A model generated the notes under the pieces. It was not told where the DNA came from. It searched no databases and saw only the letters and a list, made by a program, of their open reading frames with translations. From Blastocatellia bacterium (GTDB lineage Bacteria > Acidobacteriota > Blastocatellia > UBA7656): DNA of 5,943 nucleotides. Positions 1-5,776 of this stretch are shown here, one piece after another. The stretch covers positions 1 through 5,943 of the forward strand of contig JAKEHD010000733.1 in NCBI GenBank assembly GCA_022615215.1, written 5' to 3'. Position numbers and translations under genes: made by a program. How positions within the stretch are numbered: position 1 is the first letter of the stretch; each line of letters starts with the position of its first letter.

Positions 1-31
1 CGGCACTTCGAGACCGGGCGGGCTGCTGGCT

Positions 32-77
32 CCCAGCAATGAATTGCTGGGCTATTATCAAGCGTCCCTGACGGGAC
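32..77. repeat. Twin stem-loop element (REP-like)
   Basis: Two palindromes lie side by side. The first pairs CCCAGCAAT (32-40) perfectly with ATTGCTGGG (43-51). The second pairs GTCCC (64-68) with GGGAC (73-77) around a TGAC loop. A third copy of TGCTGG at 24-29 can also pair with CCAGCA at 33-38, so the first arm has two mutually exclusive partners. No U-run follows either hairpin, so this is not a clear terminator. Tandem imperfect palindromes of this kind are typical of dispersed REP-like repeats. A role in the leader of the phosphatase gene downstream is possible but not shown. Confidence 0.5.
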
Positions 78-133
78 AAAGAACTGCTGAGTAGTTACTT
101 TGCTTTTTACTTTTTAATCGGAGTAGTGAAGGT

Positions 134-850
134 TTGAGCACGATCTATTTCATACGACACGCGCAGGCGGGACCGCGCGACAATTACGATGTTCTATCCG
201 ACCTCGGCCGCAATCAGGCCGAACTCCTCGGCGAGCACCTCGCCCGGCAGGGCGTCAGGCTATCGAGGGTCTACTCCGGCCGTATGCAGAGGCAGCGTCA
301 TACTGCCGAAATAGTTCGATCTGTCCTGGCCGACAGGAAGCTTTCGCCCCCTGAAATCACGACCGATGAGCGATGGAACGAATTCAGCCTGGCCGATGTC
401 TATCGGGGCATCGTGCGTCGAATGATAGCCGATGACGCGGAGTTTGCGCGGGATTTCGAGGAGATGAAAGAAGCTCTCATCGGCGACCCGCACGCGACGC
501 GCGGCGCTACGGGCCGTTGTGACCACGCCATCATGCGAGCGTGGATGGAATGTCGCTATCCCGAATATAAAGGCGAATCGTGGGCCGCATTCCGCGCCCG
601 CATAGCCGAGTGCGCCGCAGACCTGTCGAGCCACGATCACGATGAGGCAATCGCCGTCTTCACATCCGCCACCCCCATAGCCATAGTGACGGCCTCTGCG
701 CTCGCGCTCGCGGAAGAAAAACTCCTGAGCATCCTCGGCGTGCTCTACAACACCAACATCACGACGATGCGCGCGCGAAACGGCGACCTCAGATTATTCA
801 CCCTCAATGAAACCCCGCACCTTCCCGATTCGCTGCGCACGTTCAGGTGA
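134..850 (+). CDS. Histidine phosphatase superfamily protein, second catalytic His absent
   Basis: This 238-residue cytoplasmic protein belongs to the histidine phosphatase (phosphoglycerate mutase-like) superfamily, whose members use a phospho-histidine intermediate to transfer or hydrolyse phosphate. The nucleophile motif is at the N-terminus (IYFIRHA, R8-H9). A degenerate second phosphate-binding motif follows at 48-59 (SGRMQRQRHTAE, with R53 at the usual Arg position). WNEF at 81-84 supplies E83 as the likely acid/base. The strand that normally ends in SHG reads TSATPIA (177-183), so Ala179 stands where the second catalytic His is expected. Residues about 85-150 form an extended helical insert. 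The start is TTG, because the RHA motif begins only eight codons in and no ATG is available; GGAG at 120-123 lies 10 bases upstream. The substrate cannot be told from sequence. The gene is GC-rich like the acylase and unlike the convergent operon beside it. The superfamily assignment is firm; catalytic activity is uncertain. Confidence 0.85.
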   Translation: MSTIYFIRHAQAGPRDNYDVLSDLGRNQAELLGEHLARQGVRLSRVYSGRMQRQRHTAEIVRSVLADRKLSPPEITTDERWNEFSLADVYRGIVRRMIADDAEFARDFEEMKEALIGDPHATRGATGRCDHAIMRAWMECRYPEYKGESWAAFRARIAECAADLSSHDHDEAIAVFTSATPIAIVTASALALAEEKLLSILGVLYNTNITTMRARNGDLRLFTLNETPHLPDSLRTFR

Positions 851-851
851 A

Positions 852-873
852 GCAGGGGAGAGGGGGGCAGGGG
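852..873 (+). other. G-rich tract directly after the phosphatase stop
   Basis: Starting two bases after the stop codon, the + strand has runs of four, six and four G within 22 bases, bracketed by two direct copies of GCAGGGG (852-858 and 867-873). A similar G-rich stretch follows the stop of the acylase gene on the other strand (3241-3264, GCAGGGG then GCGGG and GCGGGGG). It may be a dispersed 3' element or a site able to form a guanine quadruplex, but three clear G-runs is short of a canonical motif. Confidence 0.4.
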
Positions 874-894
874 AATTAAACATAAGGAGAAAAG

Positions 895-948
895 ATGAAA
901 ACCGGCAATTGTGCAACCTTAATTGTCAGAACTTCTCAGAGCTTGTAA
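895..948 (+). other. Orphan RBS plus ATG minigene, possible truncated gene start
   Basis: A textbook Shine-Dalgarno AAGGAG (884-889) stands five bases before an ATG at 895, 44 bases after the phosphatase stop. The frame gives only 17 residues (MKTGNCATLIVRTSQSL) before TAA. From base 919 it runs antisense through the 3' end of the DUF4276-like gene. The initiation signal looks genuine while the reading frame does not. One explanation is that a gene once followed the phosphatase and lost all but its first codons when the AT-richer operon arrived. A chance match or a true microprotein is also possible. Confidence 0.25.
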
Positions 949-1566
949 AGATTGCCTTAGATCCTCGCGTAAGCGCCTCCAAGAGATCACCTGCTCAAGG
1001 GGGCCCCCAATAGGCAACCGATGGAGGAGTAGTTGTCTATGGGTTGGAAACTTTTTCTTAAAACGATCCAAACGTCTACCGCCAAGTTCGCAAGCAGTCA
1101 CAAGTGTGTCCTGCAATCTTTCCTTAGCGTTGGCTATAGATTCTACCCTGTTAGGTCGCGGAAGATTTAAATCGCGTCTTCCATTCGGTCGTTGAGCGAT
1201 TTGTCTGATAGCTTGTTCGTCAAGCAAGAGCCATGCTTCGGTTTCTTGAACAGGAACTACAGCTATATAAGAACGTGTGCATCCTGAAGTTTGAACCGCA
1301 GAGATTATCTCCGAATATCTTGGTTGAGGATCACGAGAGTCGGCATCTCTGTGAATGAAGATCAGATTTGCGCTTGGCTCTAAAATAAGTGTGGCTTTGA
1401 TTTTTGTCTCGATACTTGAACTAACGGCTTCGCTGATACGCTGAAAATCAGGGGAAGTCCCGCTTACTTCATCAGCGCCAACTTCAATACACAGCTTTTC
1501 CAGATGAGGGATTAGACCTGTATCCGAACTCCCTTCACCTATGAGGACAAAATGAATGCGTAACAA
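919..1566 (-). CDS. DUF4276-like TOPRIM protein, partner of the AAA ATPase
   Basis: This 215-residue soluble protein has the acidic pattern of a TOPRIM nuclease/primase fold and the landmarks of the DUF4276 family. A first strand ends in EGSSD (E11, D15). A second strand ends in HRDADS (D74 and D76, the DxD metal-binding pair). ETEAWLLLD (108-116) is the family's characteristic motif, and a basic C-terminal helical part (about 130-210) ends with SWRRLREDL. TOPRIM proteins of this kind partner RecF/OLD-like ATPases in defence modules and are thought to cut nucleic acid; that activity is inferred here. The start is TTG at 1566, giving the usual short lead into the first strand, with GGAG at 1578-1581 eleven bases upstream inside the end of the ATPase gene. 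It lies six bases behind the ATPase stop in the same frame, so the two are surely co-transcribed and probably translationally coupled. Base composition is AT-rich relative to the flanking genes. The DUF4276 assignment is by motif recognition, not a search. Confidence 0.8.
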   Translation of the reverse strand: MLRIHFVLIGEGSSDTGLIPHLEKLCIEVGADEVSGTSPDFQRISEAVSSSIETKIKATLILEPSANLIFIHRDADSRDPQPRYSEIISAVQTSGCTRSYIAVVPVQETEAWLLLDEQAIRQIAQRPNGRRDLNLPRPNRVESIANAKERLQDTLVTACELGGRRLDRFKKKFPTHRQLLLHRLPIGGPLEQVISWRRLREDLRQSLQALRSSDN

Positions 1567-1572
1567 ACTATT

Positions 1573-3000
1573 TTAAACTCCATAGAGAGTTTCAAAGCCT
1601 GGCAACTCTAATTGAGCGCCAGGAGGTTTAGAGAGATACGCTAGAATCGACATCAGTCCGACTGTTGGTTCTCCTGTTGCCGCTCGCCACGTCTTGTCAA
1701 GCGACCGACATCTTAAGGTACGAATAGGCTGACCGTTGGAACCTCTTAATAATGTTTCTGTGGCAAAGACAATATCTTCACGATCTTGCAATTGTACAAA
1801 AGCGGGTGAGTGAGTTGCGACAATGACCTGTCGAAATGGATTCTCAGGTCCGGGTTCCTCATAAGGATCCACTGCCAGGTCTTTGAGCAATTGAACCATC
1901 TCTCTCATTCTTGCAGGATGAATACCGTTCTCCGGTTCCTCGATGCAAATCAGTCCTTGAGAATAAGGATCTGCAACCAGTACAGACAAGGTTAAAAATC
2001 TAAGGGTTCCATCAGATAATGATGCGGCTGGAAGTCTGACTCCGCTTTGTTCTTGTACTTCGAGTGTGAGTAATTGTCGCACATCGTCTATATCAATATT
2101 TATTCCTGCTACCGGCACCAATTCAGCCAAACGTGATGAAATAGAGGCAAATACCGTACTTCGATCCTCTCCTCGCTTCTCCGCTTCAGTTGCAAGTCTG
2201 TAAATAGTCGCGGGGACATGTCCACCGTTAGGCGTAATGGAAGGGTCGGTTTGAAAGCGATCGGGTTTTCTCATAGCTGAAGGTTCAAGAGCTAAAAATC
2301 GCCATCCCTGCATCTCGCGGCGCGCGGCCAATATCGTAGGTGTTACCGATGTGTTGGAGGTTCCTACAATCGTTCTTGGAGCCGTACTAGCTGGTGCCGT
2401 CTGTCCTGGTCCACGTGACCCGGCATCTTGATGCACAATGATCTCTGTTTGCCCATCGGCTGCTTGTCGCACGGATATAAATCCCGATTGAGTTCTCCGC
2501 TTATTGATCACGACTTTCTTTCGAAACCGGCTTGCGCTGTGCAGAAACTTTAGCTTGGATGCGGCATCTCCCTCTGTGATGTAGTTGAGCGATTCGGAAA
2601 GGAGAAGCATACGACCTAATGTGCCACGTTGCGTAGGCGGTTCATGTCCGATTTCTATTTCGTAACGTAAGTACGTGGAAGACGCTTCTGCCGGACGACC
2701 GAAATCATCTTTCACTTTAGGATTGACTATCATTTCTGCGGCGATTTTGAATGAGTTTACTCGATCATTCTTTCCTACTTGAAAAAGGTCACGAATATCG
2801 CCCGTGTCAATTCCTGTACCACGCACACGTAGAGCCGCATCCATGATCGTATGGTCCGTAAGCAAGGAAAGGAAGCGTATTGCATCGAATAAGTTCGACT
2901 TGCCGACAGCATTTTGACCGGCTATACAAGTGAAAGGGCCAAAATCAATGGAAAAATCAACCAGGTTTTTGAAACCGTTTATCTCAATCCGAGTAAGCAC
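1573..3000 (-). CDS. RecF/OLD-like AAA (AAA_21-type) ATPase, probable defence module
   Basis: This 475-residue ABC-type ATPase resembles the AAA_21/RecF/OLD group. Numbered from the chosen start, MLTRIEINGFKNL opens the fold. Walker A GQNAVGKS is at 28-35. A flexible Gly/Pro/Ser/Thr-rich linker lies at about 190-217. FLALEPSAMRKPD near 235-247 is typical of the family. The signature LSDGT is at 328-332, Walker B LICIEEPE at 350-357 (catalytic E355), IHP at 360-362, and the switch motif THS at 396-398. All ATPase motifs are intact. I prefer the GTG at 3000 because GAGGA (3009-3013) precedes it by eight bases and the protein then begins exactly at the first strand; a TTG at 3015 would add five residues. 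The C-terminus has no fused TOPRIM domain, but the next gene supplies one, in frame after a single UAA. Such proteins dimerise on ATP and gate a partner nuclease in OLD, Gabija, PARIS and AbiL-like systems. The defence role here is inferred. Confidence 0.88.
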   Translation of the reverse strand: MLTRIEINGFKNLVDFSIDFGPFTCIAGQNAVGKSNLFDAIRFLSLLTDHTIMDAALRVRGTGIDTGDIRDLFQVGKNDRVNSFKIAAEMIVNPKVKDDFGRPAEASSTYLRYEIEIGHEPPTQRGTLGRMLLLSESLNYITEGDAASKLKFLHSASRFRKKVVINKRRTQSGFISVRQAADGQTEIIVHQDAGSRGPGQTAPASTAPRTIVGTSNTSVTPTILAARREMQGWRFLALEPSAMRKPDRFQTDPSITPNGGHVPATIYRLATEAEKRGEDRSTVFASISSRLAELVPVAGINIDIDDVRQLLTLEVQEQSGVRLPAASLSDGTLRFLTLSVLVADPYSQGLICIEEPENGIHPARMREMVQLLKDLAVDPYEEPGPENPFRQVIVATHSPAFVQLQDREDIVFATETLLRGSNGQPIRTLRCRSLDKTWRAATGEPTVGLMSILAYLSKPPGAQLELPGFETLYGV

Positions 3001-3008
3001 TGCTTCTT

Positions 3009-3013
3009 TCCTC
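3009..3013 (-). promoter_or_regulatory. Ribosome binding site that decides the ATPase start
   Basis: GAGGA on the minus strand is eight bases before GTG 3000. It overlaps the alternative in-frame TTG at 3015, so that TTG could not use it. This favours the GTG start. Confidence 0.6.
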
Positions 3014-3057
3014 AAATCATACTGAAATATTGAGAGTTATCGCTTCCTGGCTTGTAA

Positions 3058-3085
3058 TCTATAGTAACCTCTCACGGATTAGCAA
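3058..3085 (-). promoter_or_regulatory. Putative promoter of the ATPase/TOPRIM operon
   Basis: On the minus strand a TTGCTA box (3080-3085) is separated by 16 bases from TATAGA (3058-3063); each matches four of six sigma-70 consensus bases. Transcription from here would give a leader of about 50 bases before GTG 3000. It is the best match in the AT-rich gap upstream of the operon, but in a non-proteobacterial host the consensus may differ. Confidence 0.35.
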
Positions 3086-3152
3086 GGAGCCATACGCTTA
3101 AACGCAGCATACTATTCTATGGTATGGAGTGCGTATCATAAGAAAGTTCTGC

Positions 3153-3176
3153 GACGGATTTCTCCGAAAACCCGTC
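3153..3176 (-). terminator. Hairpin upstream of the ATPase operon, possible acylase terminator
   Basis: On the minus strand GACGGGTTT (3168-3176) pairs with AAATCCGTC (3153-3161) over nine base pairs with one G-U wobble, around a six-base loop. The wobble becomes an A-C mismatch in plus-strand RNA, so the structure is better in minus-strand RNA and suits the tail of the acylase transcript. No U-run follows at once (GCAGAACTTTCTT), so intrinsic termination would be weak. Confidence 0.3.
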
Positions 3177-3199
3177 TCTCACAAGAACTATAAGAGGTA

Positions 3200-3245
3200 G
3201 GGAGTTTGGATTGATTTGAGCTTCGATAAATCGCTTCAAACTCCC
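3200..3245 (-). terminator. Stem-loop after the acylase gene
   Basis: GGGAGTTTG (3200-3208) and CAAACTCCC (3237-3245) are perfect nine-base complements. They enclose 28 bases that contain a second, inner stem (GATTT 3213-3217 with AAATC 3228-3232). It starts 25 bases past the acylase stop on the minus strand. The strand downstream is only mildly U-rich (CTACCTCTTATAGTTCTT). It could act as a terminator or a 3'-end stabilising structure. Confidence 0.35.
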
Positions 3246-3270
3246 CCGCACTCCCGCACCCCTGCCTATT

Positions 3271-5598
3271 TCAAGCGGCCTTGCGCCGAGGCTTCTCGCC
3301 CGGATGATAGACGCTCTTTGAATTGGCTTTGATCTCTTCGAGCGTAAACCATGCGGGTTTGAATTCGCGTTTGGCATAGAGCCGCGCCTGATCGAAATAG
3401 TGCGGCGATGCCGGGTCTGCGCTCTGGCCGAATTGCAGTATGGAGCGCGCGCGGAGTTTAGGTCCGAACTCGACCACGCTGACGAATGAATGGCCCGCAA
3501 CCCCATAACGCCGCTTCTGACCCTTTTCGGGCCGGGTGTAGAAATTGAAGACGACCCCTAGCGGTCCCGCCGCTCCCGCTACGGGCAGACTCTCGCGGGC
3601 GTCGCTGAACGCCTCTTCACCGCCTGTGTGAACGCGCTGAAGGCGATTGATCTCACCCCAGGCGACGGCCCATGTGCCGAATGCTTCATTCAGGTCGCTT
3701 ATCGCCGCTTCGAGCGCGATGATCCTCTTCCACTCGTCTCTAGCTGCTTCTCCCCTCATCCTGAATATCTTCTCGAACCAGAGAGCGAACAGCGTCATGG
3801 CTTTCGATTCTATGGTGCTTATGTGATTCCACTTCTTCAGTTCTTCTATCGCCGGGGCGAGTTTTTCGGCTCGCGCGCCGTCGGTTTGTTTCAGCTTCTC
3901 CCAATCTCCGATTATCTGAGGTATGAGCGTTTCCGATTCGATTATCGTCGTGTCGAACCCCGCGCGCGCCCAATTCTCGTAGCTGAATTTCCCATTGCCG
4001 GAGAGTATGCGCCGGGAGATGCGAGCGCGTGCGTTGTCGTTTTCGCGCGTCATGTATTCGGGGTAATTCTCTTTGACGGGGTTGCCCTCGCTCGTGGTGG
4101 TGAAAGGCGTCTGATTGCAGTTTTGAAGGAAGCCCGTCTTGGGGTTCGTGAGTTGCGGAAGCTCTTCGAATTTATGATAGCCCTGCCACTCGGTTTCGGG
4201 GTTGCTGCCGTCTACGGGCTTAGTCCAATCGAATCTGGTCGAGCGGCGCGGCACCGCTCCGTTGTAAACGTAGAAGATGTTTCCTTCGCGGTCGGCATAG
4301 ATGGCATTGAACATGGGGATGGCCGTGCGCGCGAGCGCGGCTTTGAACTCCGCGAGCGACCGCGATCTGCCCATAGCGTACCATGCCTCTATCATGCCGC
4401 CCTCTTCGAGCCTGGCCATCTTCACTGTGAGCGGTTTTCCGTCGCGCACGGCGACTATGGGACCGTGATGCGTCTTGCGCAATTTGAAGCTGCGGCTTTC
4501 GACGCCCTTATCGGTCTTGATCTTTATAGCCTCGGTCCACTCGGTCGCCTTGCGATGGCCGTCGCCATAAGCGTAGTTGAGCGGATTCTTAGGGTCGTCG
4601 AATTTCTCGACGTAGACATCGGCTATGTCGGGGTCGTTTACCGTATGGCTCCATCCGAGATATTCGTTATGGCCTATGGTGGGAAATCCCGACCCGAAGA
4701 ACGACGCGCCAGACATGTTCCAACCCTCGTCGCTATGTACGTGGCCTTCGTACCACTGGCCAGGCCCGAAGAAAGGCTGATGCGGATTGATGAAGAGGAG
4801 GGCGTTACCGCTCGCGCTCTTCGACGGAGTGACGGCCCACATATTCGAGCCGATCATGGGTTCGATCTCGGCATCTGTTTCCATCCCTTCAACGGCGGCC
4901 GATGAGGATGTGTTATTGCTTCCTGCGGGGGATTCCGCGCCCACAGGCTGCACGGCCTTGCTGATTTCATCGGCCCGCAAGCCGGATTTGCCGTAAATGA
5001 ATAATTGATAGACCGCGAACCTGTTGAAGGCGAATACGTGCCAGGGTTCGAATCGGGTTATGAGGCGCGGCTTGACCTGCGGGTTGCGCTCCAGAAAGTA
5101 ATTAAGCCCGTCGGCTACGCCGTTACAGAGTTCGCGTGTGCGCGGGCTTGAGCGTCGGTATTCCGCCTGCGCGAGTTTGGTAATCTCAAGCGCGCGGTTC
5201 AGCAAGTCCTGATTGAGCGCCCTCTCGCCATGCACTTCGGAGGCGCGGCCGAGCGCGCCTATGTAGCTGTCTTCTATTTGCCAGAAATTGTCTTCAGCCT
5301 GGGCGTATATGTAGCCGAATACGCAACTTGCGTCGGTCGGGCCGTAGACGTGTGGCACGCCGTAGGCGTCGCGGTAAATAGTCACGGAGCGGGCGATCTT
5401 CTCAAGCCTCGCGTCAAAGGCGCGCGCCTCCCTCGCAGGCATGTTCGACACGACGAGCACAAGGACGATTACGGTCAGCGCCGATCTCCTCAGCGCGATA
5501 AGCAGGCTCGATAACTTAGATCGGCGGTCGGAATAGTGATTGGCAAGTTTATCGTTGCGATTAGAACTACGTGCGCGCGAAAGCGTTCTCCCAGGCAT
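3271..5598 (-). CDS. Penicillin acylase family protein (exported Ntn hydrolase)
   Basis: This 775-residue precursor is an amide hydrolase of the penicillin acylase/acyl-homoserine-lactone acylase family, self-cleaved into alpha and beta chains in the periplasm. The N-terminus is basic with a hydrophobic stretch (about 39-52) and ARA before residue 61, a likely export signal with an unusually long n-region. The alpha chain has VTIYRDAYGVPHVYG (72-86) and YAQAEDNFWQIE (98-109). A low-complexity spacer (about 214-249) precedes the nucleophile Ser251 in GSNMWAV, followed by NPHQPF (271-276). GASFFGSGFPTIGHN (297-311) and WSHT (316-319) resemble AHL-acylase motifs. Asn495 in QNCNQTP is the probable oxyanion-hole residue. 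The C-terminal hallmark GQSADPASPHYFDQ (724-737) is present, so the enzyme is complete. The ATG at 5598 is chosen because AGGAGG (5605-5610) lies six bases upstream; the frame stays open 34 codons further, but without such a site. The substrate (beta-lactam, AHL, lipopeptide or other amide) cannot be decided. Confidence 0.92.
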   Translation of the reverse strand: MPGRTLSRARSSNRNDKLANHYSDRRSKLSSLLIALRRSALTVIVLVLVVSNMPAREARAFDARLEKIARSVTIYRDAYGVPHVYGPTDASCVFGYIYAQAEDNFWQIEDSYIGALGRASEVHGERALNQDLLNRALEITKLAQAEYRRSSPRTRELCNGVADGLNYFLERNPQVKPRLITRFEPWHVFAFNRFAVYQLFIYGKSGLRADEISKAVQPVGAESPAGSNNTSSSAAVEGMETDAEIEPMIGSNMWAVTPSKSASGNALLFINPHQPFFGPGQWYEGHVHSDEGWNMSGASFFGSGFPTIGHNEYLGWSHTVNDPDIADVYVEKFDDPKNPLNYAYGDGHRKATEWTEAIKIKTDKGVESRSFKLRKTHHGPIVAVRDGKPLTVKMARLEEGGMIEAWYAMGRSRSLAEFKAALARTAIPMFNAIYADREGNIFYVYNGAVPRRSTRFDWTKPVDGSNPETEWQGYHKFEELPQLTNPKTGFLQNCNQTPFTTTSEGNPVKENYPEYMTRENDNARARISRRILSGNGKFSYENWARAGFDTTIIESETLIPQIIGDWEKLKQTDGARAEKLAPAIEELKKWNHISTIESKAMTLFALWFEKIFRMRGEAARDEWKRIIALEAAISDLNEAFGTWAVAWGEINRLQRVHTGGEEAFSDARESLPVAGAAGPLGVVFNFYTRPEKGQKRRYGVAGHSFVSVVEFGPKLRARSILQFGQSADPASPHYFDQARLYAKREFKPAWFTLEEIKANSKSVYHPGEKPRRKAA

Positions 5599-5604
5599 GG
5601 CGTT

Positions 5605-5610
5605 CCTCCT
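5605..5610 (-). promoter_or_regulatory. Strong ribosome binding site fixing the acylase start
   Basis: A perfect AGGAGG on the minus strand is six bases before the ATG at 5598. It settles the start against the longer open frame, which reaches 5700 and whose extra part would overlap the putative promoter. Confidence 0.8.
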
Positions 5611-5671
5611 GATTGGTTGTCGAGATAGCGATTCGAAGCCCGCACTGTCAGGCTCCGCTGAAACTGCGCGC

Positions 5672-5700
5672 ATTGTACAATCCGCAACCGTCCGGCGCAA
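5672..5700 (-). promoter_or_regulatory. Putative acylase promoter with palindromic -10 region
   Basis: On the minus strand TTGCGC (5695-5700) and TACAAT (5672-5677) are separated by exactly 17 bases, a good sigma-70 arrangement with a five-of-six -10 box. The -10 box is embedded in the perfect ten-base palindrome ATTGTACAAT (5672-5681), which could bind a dimeric regulator. Transcription would give a leader of about 67 bases. The -35 box lies four bases from the heptamer array. Confidence 0.42.
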
Positions 5701-5703
5701 GGC

Positions 5704-5766
5704 GTCAGCCGTCAGTCGTCAGCCGTCAGCCGTCAGCCATCAGCCGTCAGTCGTCAGTCGTCAGCC
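5704..5766. repeat. Nine-copy heptamer tandem repeat (GTCAGCC/GTCAGTC)
   Basis: Nine contiguous 7-base units run without a gap: GTCAGCC, GTCAGTC, three GTCAGCC, ATCAGCC, two GTCAGTC and a final GTCAGCC. Variation is confined to transitions at unit positions 1 and 6. This is a short tandemly repeated sequence of the kind expected to change copy number by slippage. It lies between the divergent acylase promoter and the next gene and has no coding potential of its own. Confidence 0.92.
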
Positions 5767-5776
5767 AAAAGTTTCG

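Noticed and set aside
2..94. Open frame from the window edge (…LLAPSNELLGYYQ…) as the tail of an upstream gene
   Set aside because: It is open to a TAG at 92-94, but most of it is a translation of the twin stem-loop element, so it cannot be supported as a gene.
807..1013. 68-codon plus-strand frame across the phosphatase end and the convergent gap
   Set aside because: It starts inside the phosphatase gene, passes through the G-rich tract and then runs antisense to the TOPRIM gene, with no domain.
927..3151. Eight-base inverted match (CAGAACTT at 927-934 and AAGTTCTG at 3144-3151) as terminal repeats of a mobile element
   Set aside because: The match is short enough to be chance over this distance, the left copy lies inside the TOPRIM coding region, and no transposase or target duplication is seen.
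3153..3270. Riboswitch or structured RNA upstream of the ATPase operon
   Set aside because: The hairpins lie upstream of the likely promoter at 3058-3085 and match no riboswitch core I can recognise; they fit the acylase 3' end better.
3117..3506. 129-codon minus-strand frame covering the gap and the acylase 3' end
   Set aside because: It overlaps the acylase C-terminus in another frame, has no good ribosome binding site, and its translation is low-complexity and Arg/Ser-rich.
3628..4905. 425-codon open frame on the plus strand
   Set aside because: It lies wholly antisense to the acylase, whose motifs are intact there. Its Arg-rich translation has no recognisable domain and is the usual shadow of a GC-rich gene.
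5704..5766. Heptamer array as a CRISPR
   Set aside because: The units are seven bases and directly adjacent with no spacers, and no cas genes are nearby.
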